This document shows, one piece after another, positions 26,323 through 37,400 of a stretch of 64,000 bases of DNA. Where the stretch lies: contig NZ_AUML01000026.1 of NCBI RefSeq assembly GCF_000430665.1, positions 1-64,000 of the forward strand, written 5' to 3'. Source of the stretch: Aquimarina muelleri DSM 19832 (lineage in GTDB: Bacteria; Bacteroidota; Bacteroidia; Flavobacteriales; Flavobacteriaceae). The notes beneath the pieces were generated by a model. It was not told where the DNA came from. It saw only the letters and a program-made list of their open reading frames with translations, and made no database searches. The number at the start of each line of letters is the position of its first letter. Position 1 is the first letter of the stretch. Position numbers and translations under genes: made by a program.

Positions 26323-29304
26323 ATGAAATTAATTAAGTCGGTTTTATTGTTTTGTATAATTACTTGTCTTAGTAATTGTAAAAAATCAACCTCAGAGACG
26401 AATGTTTCACAAGAAATTAAAGTCGAAAAACATACGGATGCTTCAGGTTTTAAGTATGAGACAGTAACTAATGATCCAACAGGTTTACGTTTATATACTT
26501 TAGAAAATGGACTAAAGGTGTATTTGGCGAAAAACGAAGAAGAACCAAAAATACAAACATATATAGCGGTTCGAGCAGGTTCAAATTATGATCCTAAAGA
26601 AGCTACAGGGCTTGCTCACTATTTAGAACATATGGTTTTTAAAGGAACAGATGAGATAGGTACTCAGGATTTTGAGAAAGAAAATGTTTTGTTAAAGCAG
26701 ATATCCGATCTGTATGAGCAGCATAAAGGAGAATCCGATCCTGATAAAAAGAAAGAAATCTATAAAAAGATCGATGAAGTTTCACAAGAAGCTTCTAAAA
26801 TCTCTATATCCAATGAGTATGATAAAATGATTAGTTCTCTTGGAGCTGAAGGTACAAATGCACATACTTGGTTTGAAGAAACTGTTTATAAAAATAAAAT
26901 ACCAACAAATGAGTTGGATAAATGGTTAAAAGTAGAAAGCGAGCGTTTTAGTCAATTAGTATTACGCCTGTTTCATACTGAATTGGAAGCTGTTTATGAA
27001 GAGTTTAATAGAGGGCAAGACAACGATGGTCGTAAAGCTTATGCAGCAATGTTAGAAGGATTATTTCCTAATCATCCTTATGGACAACAAAAAACAATAG
27101 GAACATCAGAGCACCTTAAGAACCCATCGATGGTAGCAATACATAATTATTTTGATAAATATTATGTACCTAACAATATTGCAATGGTATTAGTAGGTGA
27201 CCTAGATTTTGATGAAACAATACAAAAAGTAAATAATACCTTTGGTCAGTTTGAGAAAAAAGAAGTAGTTCATCCTACATTGCCAAAAGAAAATCCAATA
27301 ACTAGCCCGATTGTAAAAGAAGTTTTTGGACCAACAGCAGAATCTGTTTCTTTAGCATTTAGAACCGATGCAATAGGAACAAAAGAAGAAAAAATGCTTA
27401 CGCTTGCAGATATGCTATTAGCTAATGGTAATGCAGGTTTAATCGATTTAAACTTAAATCAAAAACAAGCAGTTCAAAGTGCAGGTTGTTCTCCAACATT
27501 TTTAAATGATTATGGATATCATCAATTTTATGGATCTCCAAAAGCAAATCAAACATTAGATGAAGTAAAAGATCTACTATTATCGCAAATAGATAAACTG
27601 AAAAAAGGTGAGTTTGAAGATTGGATGATGTCTGCTGTTATTAATGATCTAAAACTTAATCAAACTAGACAATATGAGAATAATACGGCATTAGCTTCTG
27701 CATATTATAATGCTTTTATTCACCATCAAGATTGGAAAGATAAAGTAGCATATTTGGATGAACTTAAAAAGATATCAAAACAAGAATTAGTTGATTTTGC
27801 AAATTCTTTTTATAAAGATAACTACGTTGTAGTATATAAACGTAAAGGAGAAGACAAGAATATTAGTAAAGTAGAAAACCCAGGGATTACTCCTGTCGAA
27901 TTAAATAGAGATAAAGAATCTAAATTTGTTCAGGACTTTAAAAAAATAGAAGCACCTGCTTTAAAACCTAAGTTTATAGATTATAAATCTGCGATTAAAG
28001 AGACTAAAACAGATAGTGGTTTACAAGTATCGTATATCGATAACCCTAATAATGATTTGTTTGACCTTAATATTATTTTTGATATGGGGCAGGATCACGA
28101 TCGTAAAGCTTCCTTAGCTGCTGGATATTTAGATTATTTAGGAACAGATAAATACACACCAGAAGAATTAAAGAAAGAATTTTATAAATTAGGTATTAAT
28201 TACAGTGTTAATACTGGTTCAGATAAAACTTATGTAGGTATTTCGGGATTAAAAGAAAACCTCGATGCTGGTTTAGCACTATTAGAGCATTTATGGAGTA
28301 ACGCAGTCCCTAACCAAGAAACTTATGCTAAATATGTAGATCAAATAGCAAAAGGACGCCAGAATAGTAAACTACAAAAAGGAAATATTTTGTGGAGTGG
28401 ATTAATGAATTACGGAATGTATGGAGATAACTCTCCTTTGCGTAACATATATACTATAGGAGAATTACAAGATATCAATCCTAAAGAATTAGTAGATAAA
28501 ATTAAACAACTACGTGACTTTAAACAACGTATATTTTATTATGGAAAAAATGTAGATGCCGCGGTAGCTTCTATTAATAAAAATCATAAAATAAAAGGTG
28601 AACTATTAGACTATCCAGAAAAAACAAAATACATAGAAAAAGAAACAGGAGGAAATGTGTATTTTGTAGATTATGACATGGTACAGAGTGAAATGATATT
28701 TTTGGCAAAAGGAGCAGAATTTGATCCTAATAAAATGGCTGCTTCAAGGCTATTTAACACCTATTTTGGGAGTGGTTTATCTTCTATAGTATTTCAAGAA
28801 ATAAGAGAATCAAAATCATTAGCATATTCAGCTTTTTCTGCCTATAGTACAGCACAAGAAAAAGGAGATTCTAATTATATTTATGCATACATAGGTACAC
28901 AAGCAAATAAAATGCCTCAAGCAGTAGATGCTATGATGGATCTAATGACAAATATGCCAGAGGCAGAAGAGCAGTTTAATGCAGCTAAAGAAGCTACCTT
29001 AAAGAAAATTGCAGCACAACGTATCACGAAATCTAATATCTTTTGGACTTATGAAGGTTTAAAGAAAAGAGGTATTGAAAATGATAATAGAAAAGAAATG
29101 TATGAAACTATCAAGAACATGACCTTATCCGATCTTAAGTCCTTTTTTGATCAAAATATAAAAGGAGAAACATACAATGTTCTTGTAATTGGGAATAAGA
29201 AAGAAGTAGACATAAAAGCATTATCTAAGTTAGGAGAAGTTAAAGAAATGGATATCGATTATCTTTTTAATTATGAAAAGAAAAATGAAGATATAAAATT
29301 ATAA
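26323..29304 (+). CDS. M16-family zinc peptidase, lipoprotein
   Basis: Full-length double M16 (pitrilysin-like) protein of 993 residues. The N-terminal signal ends LSNC (Cys about 19), a lipobox, so it is predicted to be membrane-anchored outside the cytoplasm. The inverted zinc motif HYLEH is in GLAHYLEHMVFKGT (about 105), with the third ligand Glu in ELEAVYEEFNRG about 75 residues on. The second, catalytically inactive half follows with a normal M16 C-terminal domain (SGLSSIVFQEIRESKSLAYSA). Such proteins degrade peptides in the periplasm or at the cell surface; the substrate is unknown. Monocistronic. Confidence 0.92.
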   Translation: MKLIKSVLLFCIITCLSNCKKSTSETNVSQEIKVEKHTDASGFKYETVTNDPTGLRLYTLENGLKVYLAKNEEEPKIQTYIAVRAGSNYDPKEATGLAHYLEHMVFKGTDEIGTQDFEKENVLLKQISDLYEQHKGESDPDKKKEIYKKIDEVSQEASKISISNEYDKMISSLGAEGTNAHTWFEETVYKNKIPTNELDKWLKVESERFSQLVLRLFHTELEAVYEEFNRGQDNDGRKAYAAMLEGLFPNHPYGQQKTIGTSEHLKNPSMVAIHNYFDKYYVPNNIAMVLVGDLDFDETIQKVNNTFGQFEKKEVVHPTLPKENPITSPIVKEVFGPTAESVSLAFRTDAIGTKEEKMLTLADMLLANGNAGLIDLNLNQKQAVQSAGCSPTFLNDYGYHQFYGSPKANQTLDEVKDLLLSQIDKLKKGEFEDWMMSAVINDLKLNQTRQYENNTALASAYYNAFIHHQDWKDKVAYLDELKKISKQELVDFANSFYKDNYVVVYKRKGEDKNISKVENPGITPVELNRDKESKFVQDFKKIEAPALKPKFIDYKSAIKETKTDSGLQVSYIDNPNNDLFDLNIIFDMGQDHDRKASLAAGYLDYLGTDKYTPEELKKEFYKLGINYSVNTGSDKTYVGISGLKENLDAGLALLEHLWSNAVPNQETYAKYVDQIAKGRQNSKLQKGNILWSGLMNYGMYGDNSPLRNIYTIGELQDINPKELVDKIKQLRDFKQRIFYYGKNVDAAVASINKNHKIKGELLDYPEKTKYIEKETGGNVYFVDYDMVQSEMIFLAKGAEFDPNKMAASRLFNTYFGSGLSSIVFQEIRESKSLAYSAFSAYSTAQEKGDSNYIYAYIGTQANKMPQAVDAMMDLMTNMPEAEEQFNAAKEATLKKIAAQRITKSNIFWTYEGLKKRGIENDNRKEMYETIKNMTLSDLKSFFDQNIKGETYNVLVIGNKKEVDIKALSKLGEVKEMDIDYLFNYEKKNEDIKL

Positions 29305-29328
29305 GATTATATAAATTATCATTTTTTT

Positions 29329-29358
29329 ATAAACCCTGTGAGAAATCATAGGGTTTAT
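29329..29358 (+). terminator. Hairpin after the M16 peptidase
   Basis: A 13-bp stem (29329-29341 with 29346-29358, one G-U) closed by a GAAA tetraloop. No T-tract follows, so termination is likely but not certain. Confidence 0.55.
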
Positions 29359-29360
29359 TG

Positions 29361-29390
29361 TTGATGACCTATTTGTAATTCTTATATTTG
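29361..29390 (+). promoter_or_regulatory. Promoter for fabG-like gene
   Basis: TTG at 29361-29363, 19 bases, then TATATTTG at 29383-29390: a complete Bacteroidota-type promoter, about 60 bases before the ATG. Confidence 0.65.
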
Positions 29391-29450
29391 AATTTACATT
29401 TATAACACAAATTATAACAGTATATACATACAAAAATAGAAATATAAAGA

Positions 29451-30197
29451 ATGAATCTTTTACAAGGTAAAACTGCTATTATCACAGGAGCTACTCGTGG
29501 TATTGGCAAAGGGATAGCAGAAGTTTTTGCGAAAAACGGAGCTAATATAGCTTTTACATATAGTTCATCTGTTGAGGCAGCTGAAAAATTAGAAAAAGAA
29601 TTAAATACTCTAGGGATTAAAGCTAAAGGATACCAGAGTAATGCCGCAAACTATGAACAAGCTCAAGAATTAGCTCAAGATGTATTGAAAACATTTGGTA
29701 GCATTGATATATTAGTTAACAATGCAGGTATTACAAAAGATAATCTTTTAATGCGTATGAGTGAGGAAGACTTTGATAAAGTAATCGAAGTAAACTTGAA
29801 AAGCGTATTTAATATGACTAAAGCTGTTCAAAAAACAATGCTTAAACAACGAAAAGGTAGTATAATTAATATGAGCTCTGTTGTTGGGGTAAAAGGTAAT
29901 GCTGGTCAAGCAAACTATGCTGCTTCAAAATCTGGAATTATTGGGTTTTCAAAATCTGTAGCCCTAGAATTAGGGTCTAGAAATATTAGAAGTAACGTGG
30001 TTGCTCCTGGTTTTATCGAAACAGAAATGACAGAGAAACTAGATGAAAAAGTAGTAGAAGGATGGCGAAATGCAATTCCTTTGAAAAGAGGAGGTACACC
30101 AGAAGATATAGCCAATACATGTTTATTCTTAGCAAGTGATTTAAGTGCTTATATTACTGGTCAGGTGCTTAATGTTGATGGAGGAATGCTAACATAA
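29451..30197 (+). CDS. fabG: 3-oxoacyl-ACP reductase FabG
   Basis: NADPH-dependent reduction of 3-oxoacyl-ACP in fatty acid elongation. 248 residues, standard SDR length. Motifs: cofactor TGATRGIGKGIA, NNAGITKDNLLMRM (diagnostic of FabG), catalytic Ser in IINMSSVVGVKGN, YxxxK in ANYAASKSG, and the C-terminal ITGQVLNVDGGM. It has its own promoter and is followed by a VWA-like membrane protein 89 bases later. Confidence 0.95.
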   Translation: MNLLQGKTAIITGATRGIGKGIAEVFAKNGANIAFTYSSSVEAAEKLEKELNTLGIKAKGYQSNAANYEQAQELAQDVLKTFGSIDILVNNAGITKDNLLMRMSEEDFDKVIEVNLKSVFNMTKAVQKTMLKQRKGSIINMSSVVGVKGNAGQANYAASKSGIIGFSKSVALELGSRNIRSNVVAPGFIETEMTEKLDEKVVEGWRNAIPLKRGGTPEDIANTCLFLASDLSAYITGQVLNVDGGMLT

Positions 30198-30286
30198 ACT
30201 AAAAAAGTAAGGAGTATCGGTAAGAACTTATATATTTCATTATAGCTATATGTAATTTTCAATCTTTCGGCTTCTAGCTTTAAAAT

Positions 30287-32317
30287 ATGCAAACACAAAC
30301 AATTTTACTGATTATCGCAGCTGTAGTAATTGCACTTACTATAGCTCTGTTTCAGTATGTATATAAGGCAAGAAACAAGAAAAAAAACATCTTGTTTCTT
30401 GCGCTTTTACGATTTTTAAGTCTTTTTACATTACTATTATTAATAATTAACCCTGCATTTAAACAAAATACGTATTATATAGAGAAACCAACTCTTGTTG
30501 TTGCAATTGATAATTCTTCTTCTATAAAATATTTAAATAAAGATCAGAACGTTAAGAACATCACAAGCCAAATCAGGAAAAATGAAAAATTAAACGATAG
30601 ATTTAATATCGTATATTATACCTTTTCTGATAAATTAAAGGATTCAATATCTCTTACTTTTGATAAAACACAAACTAATATTTCAAAAGCATTAGACGAA
30701 CTAGATCAAATTTATAAAAATACCACAGCTCCAATATTAATGATTACTGATGGTAATCAGACATATGGTAAAGATTATCAGTTTGGTAGTAGTAAATACA
30801 AGCAATCTGTATACCCTGTTATAGTAGGCGACACCATATCTATATTAGATACTAAAATAGAACAATTGAATGTAAACAGATATGCATATCTAAAAAATAA
30901 ATTACCAGTAGAGACTATTCTTACCTACTCTGGTAAAGAGGATATCAATACTATATTTCAAATAAAATCAGGAACTAATATTGTTTTTTCACAACAAGTT
31001 TTATTTTCTGAACAAAAAAAATCTAATATAATTAACGTTACATTACCTGCAAATAGTGTCGGAGTTAATCAATATATGGCTATATTGACCCCTTTAGATA
31101 CTGAAAAAAACACTATAAATAATACAAAAACTTTTGCAGTCGAAGTAATAGACCAAAAAACTAATGTTCTATTAATTAGTGATATTGTTCATCCAGATTT
31201 AGGTGCAATAAAGAAAAGCATAGAAAGTAATGAAAGACGTAGTGTTACGATTATTAAACCCAATGAAAAGAAAGATTTTAATGATTATCAGTTAATTGTA
31301 TTGTATCAACCAAATACAAGATATAGACAGGTGTATGAAGATCTTAATGCGCAGAAAAAGAATCACTTCACGATTACCGGACCAAAAACAGATTGGGTTT
31401 TTCTTAATAAAATACAAAATAAATATACTCAAGAAATAACAAGACAAACGGAACATTATCTACCTAAATTTAATAACAACTATGGAGCATTTCTTTTAGA
31501 GGATATAGGCTTTAATAATTACCCTCCTTTATTAGGTACCTTTGGTGAGACAAGGTTAAATACAAGCCACGACCCTATATTATATAAAACTATAGGTAAT
31601 ATAGAAACAGATGAAGTCTTATTAACTACTATAGAACAAAATGGTATAAGAGAAGCAGTCTTATTTGGTGAAGGACTATGGAGGTGGAGAGCTCAAAATT
31701 ATTTAGATACTCAAGGATTTAATGAGTTTGATGAGTTTTTCGGCAAATTAGTACAATATCTTGCATCCAATAAAAGAAAAAGTAGATTAAATACAATAGC
31801 AGAATCTTTTTATTATGGTAATGCTAATATTGCAATAAAAGCAGAATATTTTACTAAAAATTATGAGTTTGACAGAAGAGGTAGTTTAAGAATAACTCTT
31901 AAAAACAAAGAAACTGAAGCCTCTCAAACAATACCTATGTTGTTAAAAAACAATACGTACGATGTAGACTTAAGCAATCTAAAAGCAGGAAATTATGAAT
32001 ATACTGTCACTGTATTAGGGGAAAACATAACACGTTCAGGAGATTTTAAAATTCTTGAATACAATGTAGAACAACAATTTCTTAATGCAGATGTAACAAA
32101 ATTAAAACACGTTGCCACTAATACAAAAGGGAAAGTATATTATTTAAATCAAAAAGATGCAGTAATTAAGGAACTTCTCGAAGATAAAAGATATCAAGCC
32201 ATCCAGAAAAATAAGGAAAATGTAGTATCTTTATTAGATTGGAAATATCTCTTAATACTACTTATTTTATTACTTACTATAGAATGGTTTGTGCGAAAGT
32301 ATAACGGACTTATTTAA
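30287..32317 (+). CDS. Membrane protein with VWA-like domain
   Basis: 676 residues. Two membrane segments lie at the N-terminus (about 5-25 and 36-56, the second LLRFLSLFTLLLLIINPAF) and one near the C-terminus (LLDWKYLLILLILLLTIEWFVRK). The large exported or cytoplasmic middle holds a von Willebrand A-like start: LVVAIDNSSSIKYL (DxSxS metal site) and ILMITDGNQTYG. This plan resembles BatA/BatB-associated 'VWA domain/membrane' proteins common in Bacteroidota, but the ATPase and other Bat genes are not next to it. Function unknown. Its end overlaps a longer reading of the next gene by 29 bases, but the true start of that gene is 23 bases downstream. Confidence 0.8.
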   Translation: MQTQTILLIIAAVVIALTIALFQYVYKARNKKKNILFLALLRFLSLFTLLLLIINPAFKQNTYYIEKPTLVVAIDNSSSIKYLNKDQNVKNITSQIRKNEKLNDRFNIVYYTFSDKLKDSISLTFDKTQTNISKALDELDQIYKNTTAPILMITDGNQTYGKDYQFGSSKYKQSVYPVIVGDTISILDTKIEQLNVNRYAYLKNKLPVETILTYSGKEDINTIFQIKSGTNIVFSQQVLFSEQKKSNIINVTLPANSVGVNQYMAILTPLDTEKNTINNTKTFAVEVIDQKTNVLLISDIVHPDLGAIKKSIESNERRSVTIIKPNEKKDFNDYQLIVLYQPNTRYRQVYEDLNAQKKNHFTITGPKTDWVFLNKIQNKYTQEITRQTEHYLPKFNNNYGAFLLEDIGFNNYPPLLGTFGETRLNTSHDPILYKTIGNIETDEVLLTTIEQNGIREAVLFGEGLWRWRAQNYLDTQGFNEFDEFFGKLVQYLASNKRKSRLNTIAESFYYGNANIAIKAEYFTKNYEFDRRGSLRITLKNKETEASQTIPMLLKNNTYDVDLSNLKAGNYEYTVTVLGENITRSGDFKILEYNVEQQFLNADVTKLKHVATNTKGKVYYLNQKDAVIKELLEDKRYQAIQKNKENVVSLLDWKYLLILLILLLTIEWFVRKYNGLI

Positions 32318-32339
32318 AATTAAAAACTCAAAAATTATT

Positions 32340-33155
32340 ATGGAAAAATTACCAAAAATAGGATTACCTATATTAATTCTTATTGTTATAGGAATTGTTT
32401 TTATTACTAAATCAACACTTACTATAGGTTCGGGAGAAGCTGGAGTATTATATAAAACTTTTGGAGGAGGTGTAGTAATTGATGAAGCACCATTAGGAGA
32501 AGGATTTCATTTGATTGCTCCATGGAATAAAGTAATTGTTTATGAAGTAAGACAACAAGAAGTATTTGAAAAAATGCAAGTTCTTTCTTCTAATGGATTA
32601 GAAATTAAATTAGACGCATCTGCATGGTTTCAGCCAGATTATAGTAAATTAGGATTATTGCATCAGCAAAAAGGAGAAAATTATGTGGCTAGAGTATTAT
32701 TACCAACCATACGATCTGCAGCACGTAGTGTGGTAGGAAGATATACACCAGAACAATTATACTCTAGTAAAAGAGATGCAATTCAAAAAGAAATTTTTGA
32801 AGAAACACAAAAAATAGTTAAGCATGAACATATTCAACTTAATGAAATTTTAGTTCGGGATGTAACACTTCCTACTACAATTAAGGAAGCAATAGAGCGT
32901 AAATTAAGACAAGAACAAGAGTCTTTAGAATATGAATTTAGAATAGAAAAAGCTACCAAAGAAGCAGAAAGACAACGGATTGATGCAGAAGGTAAAGCAG
33001 CTGCTAATATTATCTTAAGTGCTTCATTAACAGACAAAATACTTAAAGAAAAAGGTATCGAAGCTACATTACAATTAGCTAAATCACCTAATGCGAAAGT
33101 AGTAGTTATTGGTTCTAGTAAAGATGGAATGCCATTAATTTTAGGTAACCAATAA
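32340..33155 (+). CDS. Prohibitin/SPFH-family membrane protein
   Basis: 271 residues from ATG 32340 (MEKLPKIGLPILILIVIG). An in-frame earlier ATG at 32289 lies inside the preceding gene and would put 17 charged residues before the membrane anchor. N-terminal membrane segment (about 6-25), then an SPFH/PHB domain (EAGVLYKTFGGGV, IKLDASAWFQPDYS, RDVTLPTTIKEAIERKLRQEQESLEYEF) and a coiled-coil region rich in Glu/Lys/Ala. Prohibitins form ring oligomers that organise membrane microdomains and protease complexes. The partner here is unknown. Confidence 0.9.
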   Translation: MEKLPKIGLPILILIVIGIVFITKSTLTIGSGEAGVLYKTFGGGVVIDEAPLGEGFHLIAPWNKVIVYEVRQQEVFEKMQVLSSNGLEIKLDASAWFQPDYSKLGLLHQQKGENYVARVLLPTIRSAARSVVGRYTPEQLYSSKRDAIQKEIFEETQKIVKHEHIQLNEILVRDVTLPTTIKEAIERKLRQEQESLEYEFRIEKATKEAERQRIDAEGKAAANIILSASLTDKILKEKGIEATLQLAKSPNAKVVVIGSSKDGMPLILGNQ

Positions 33156-33226
33156 TTATTTTAGAACAATATTTAGGACTTACTTGATTTTTTAGATACT
33201 ACTTTTTATTAAAATTTTAATTTTAT

Positions 33227-33260
33227 AGACTTCACAGGTTTCAACAAACCTGTGAAGTCT
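33227..33260 (+). terminator. Intrinsic terminator after the prohibitin gene
   Basis: Perfect 15-bp stem, arms 33227-33241 and 33246-33260, CAAC loop, followed by TTCTGTTTTT. The remaining 33261-33446 shows no gene. Confidence 0.8.
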
Positions 33261-33446
33261 TTCTGTTTTTAAAAATTAATTTTTGTAATGTATTAAGATA
33301 AGTAGCACCCTGTCAATGGATTTGATCTATATGTGATTTTAAGTGTTTTTGATATTAAAAATTTTATTTTTTGTATATTCATTCTTTACTGGATACACAA
33401 ATATAAAACGAGTATCAATTATTAAAAAATAAAACACTTTGGAGAA

Positions 33447-34292
33447 ATGGAAAGCATACTATATTATTTCGAAACAATTCCCTCTTCTCATCGTAGTATA
33501 ATTTTAATAGGAGGTATTGCTTTTTTTTGGTGTATCGAGTATGCTACTCCTTTATTTGGATTTAGTTATAAAAAGTTTAAGCATGCCATACCAAATATTT
33601 TTTTTACAGTAACAACCATAATTATTAATTTTGTTTTAGCATTCATATTATTTCAAACCAGTGATTGGACCATAGCTAATTCTTTTGGAGTTTTACAATG
33701 GTTATCTCTTCCATTATGGGCTACTATATTGCTAGGAGTTGCTTTATTAGATTTAATAGGAGCTTGGTTAGCACATTATGCACAACATAAAATAAAACGG
33801 TTATGGATGTTTCACTTAATACATCATACCGATAACTATGTAGATACTACAACAGCAAATAGACATCATCCTGGAGAAAGTTTTATCAGATTTATTTTTA
33901 CAACGCTAGCTGTGTTTATTGTAGGAACTCCAATAGATATAATAATGTTATATCAATCTTTATCGGTTATCTTATCGCAATTTAACCATGCTAATATTTC
34001 CTTACCCAAACAAGTAGATCGTGTAATTAGCTGGATAATAGTTTCTCCAGATATGCATAAAGTGCATCATCATCACATGTTACCATATACAGATACTAAT
34101 TACGGTAATATTTTTTCTATTTGGGATAGGATTTTTAGAACCTATTCTAAATTACCTAATCAAGATTTAGTATATGGAGTAGATACATACCCAGAAGTAA
34201 ATTCTAATACTACTATTCTAAAATTATTAAAACTTCCGTTTACAAAATATCGTCTACCCATAAATACAAAAGTTAATTCTAAATTTTTTTAG
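33447..34292 (+). CDS. Sterol desaturase / fatty acid hydroxylase-family membrane protein
   Basis: 281 residues with about four membrane segments and the di-iron His clusters of the superfamily: HYAQHKIKRLWMFHLIHH, NRHHPGE and MHKVHHHHMLPYTDTNYGN. These spaced His boxes bind two irons and use O2 to hydroxylate or desaturate lipids at the membrane. The substrate cannot be read from sequence; in bacteria this family includes carotenoid and lipid hydroxylases as well as many uncharacterised members. Single gene, with no neighbouring pathway genes. Confidence 0.88.
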   Translation: MESILYYFETIPSSHRSIILIGGIAFFWCIEYATPLFGFSYKKFKHAIPNIFFTVTTIIINFVLAFILFQTSDWTIANSFGVLQWLSLPLWATILLGVALLDLIGAWLAHYAQHKIKRLWMFHLIHHTDNYVDTTTANRHHPGESFIRFIFTTLAVFIVGTPIDIIMLYQSLSVILSQFNHANISLPKQVDRVISWIIVSPDMHKVHHHHMLPYTDTNYGNIFSIWDRIFRTYSKLPNQDLVYGVDTYPEVNSNTTILKLLKLPFTKYRLPINTKVNSKFF

Positions 34293-34455
34293 TGTATTAA
34301 AATCATAACCTCGAGGAAGGCGTAAACCTCCTTCTTAAACACTAGAATATACTACCTTCAAATTTAGTACCTTTATATTCAATAATTTAACCATATTTAA
34401 CACAAATAAATTTAAAACCGAAATACTAACTCAATTTAAATTACTCTTAAAACCA

Positions 34456-37400
34456 ATGAAAAAATACACAATGCTAATGCTATTAGTGCTATGCACTATA
34501 AGCATATCTCTTTTTGCACAAAAAAGCAATAAAGAACTCGCCAAGGAATACCTTCAATTAAAGGGGGAAGTTATCTTTAGTTTTACGATAGAAAACAAAT
34601 CAGAACTAAGTTCTATTACCAAAGAACTTGCCATTGTAAACTTTGATAAAAAAAATAATATAGTAAAGGTAATGGCCAATACGGCTCAGTTTACATCTTT
34701 TTTAGAAAAAGAAAAAACTTTTACCCTTTCTTCAGAAGATAATATAGTAGGGTATAGGACAATGACTTCTGATTTGGGTAATAAAGCAGCTACTTTTCCT
34801 CTTACAGCGTATCCTACATATACAGATTATGTATCTATGATGAATGATTTTGCAACAAATAATCCATCTTTATGTAAGATTGAAAATATTGGCGCAACAG
34901 GAGAAGGAGACAAATCCTTATTGTTTGTGAAATTATCAGATAATGCAAATCTTAATGAGCAAGAACCAAGAGTTATGTATACCTCCTCTATGCATGGGGA
35001 TGAAATAGCTGGGTATCCTATGATGCTTAATCTTATAGACTATTTATTAGGTGCTTATAAAGATACTAGCCACCCAAAACATACCGAAATTAAAAACCTT
35101 TTAGATAACAACGAAGTATGGATTAACCCTTTGGCAAACCCAGATGGCACTTTTCGAAATAGTCCCAATAACACTTCTGTAGCCAATGCTACCAGAGGTA
35201 ATGCTAATAATGTGGATTTAAATAGAAATTATCCAGATCCAGATGATGGAGTACATCCAGATGGTAATTCTTACCAAACAGAAACCATTGCCTTTATGAA
35301 TTTTGCAAATTCTAAACATTTTGTTTTATCCGCTAATTTTCATGGAGGAACAGAATTAATTAATTATCCGTGGGATACTTATGCAGGAGCGCATCCCGAT
35401 GAAGATTATTTTTTACATATATCTAAAGAATATAGAGATCTTTGCCAAGCAAATAGTCCTTCAGGGTACTTTACTGCGCAAAATAACGGAATTACTAATG
35501 GTTATGCATGGTATGAAGTACAGGGAGGAAGACAAGATTATCAAATATACAATCAAAAAGGAAAAGAGGTTACCGTAGAGTTATCGAATGCCAAAACTCC
35601 TCCTGCTAACCAATTAGTAAACTATTGGAATTATAACAGAGAAGCTTTACTAACTTTTTTAAAACAGATAAACTATGGTATACGAGGTGTAGTAACCGAT
35701 GCGGTAACCAACCAGCCAATACAAGCTAAAGTAACAGTAGTTGGGCGAGAGAGTTATGACTCATGGACTCCTACAGAGTTACCAGAAGGAGATTACTACA
35801 GACCTATTAAAGCAGGTACTTATAATATTCTTTATGAAGCAGAGTGCTACGAATCTGTTACTTTAACCGGGGTTGCTATAGCAGATTATACAGCTGTAAT
35901 TAAAAATGTACAACTTATTCCAGTAGCAGGAGTTTCTCCCTCTGGACTTGTTGCATCTAGTATTGAAGCAACAACCGCAACTATACAATGGAACTCTAAT
36001 TCTGCAGCTACTTATGATATACGATATCGTATTATAGGAAGTACAAGTTGGACTACGGTATCTTCAGCAACAAATACAATTAATATTACAGGGTTACTTG
36101 CTTCTACAGCTTATGAAACTCAGGTAAGAAGTAATTGTGCAAGTGGGGCAAGCTCTCCTTACAGTTCTTCAGTAAACTTTACCACTGCAGATCCTCAGGT
36201 ATGTACAGGTATAAGTAGTTTTCCATATACAGAAAGTTTTGAATCAGGTATGGGACTTTGGACTAACGCAACAGGAGATGATATCGATTGGACCAGAGAC
36301 TCTGGAGGAACCCCTTCTGGCACAACAGGGCCTGCGACAGGGCAAGATGGTTCTTTTTATCTGTTTACAGAGGCTTCAACTAATGTTACACCACCAGGAA
36401 GTCCAAATAAAATAGCACTTCTTAATAGCCCATGTATGGATTTAACTTCTCTTTCAGGTATATCTTTACAATTTGGTTATCATATGTATGGGGCAAATAT
36501 GGGAACTATAGAAGTATTAGTAAGTACTAATAATGGAGTTAATTATACTTCGTTATGGACAAAGACTGGAGATCTAGGAAATATATGGAATCAGGCAAGT
36601 ATAGATCTTACTACATATGCAGGAACTACTATCCAATTACAGTTTAAAGGGACTACAGGATCAAGTTATAGAAGTGATATGGCAATAGATAATATTAAAA
36701 TACAATCTTCTGATGTAGATACCGAAGCTCCTTCAGTACCTGCTAATCTAATAACCAATGCTATAACTGCAACAAGCATAGATCTTTCTTGGAGCGCCTC
36801 TACAGATAATATTGGGGTATCTGGTTATGATATATACCAAGCAACTACTTTATTAAGTACTGTAACAACAACCAGTTATACTGTTACTGGATTAAGCCCA
36901 AATACAACATATTCTTTTTCGGTTAAAGCTAAAGATGCTGCTGGAAATATCTCTGCTTCTAGTAATACAATAAGTGCTACAACCACGAATACTTCTGTAA
37001 ATTATTGTACTTCTAAAGGTACCAATGTATCTTATGAATACATAGATTATGTAGAGATAGGTGGTATCACAAATTCTACAGCTGCTAATGCTGGCTACGG
37101 TGATTTTACCAGCTTAGTGGGTACTATTGGATATGGAACAAATACAATTATTGTAAGCGCAGGTTTTGCAAATACTGCATACAGAGAGTATTGGAGTGTT
37201 TGGATAGATTATAATCAAAATGGAGTTTTTGAAACTACAGAACAAATAGTATCTAATTTATCGAATAGCAGCGATAATCAATCTTTTAATTTTGATGTTC
37301 CTTCTACTGCATTATCAGGTAATACCAGGATGAGAGTATCTATGAAATATAGTACAGCAGCAGGAGCTTGTGATACATTTACGTATGGTGAGGTAGAAGA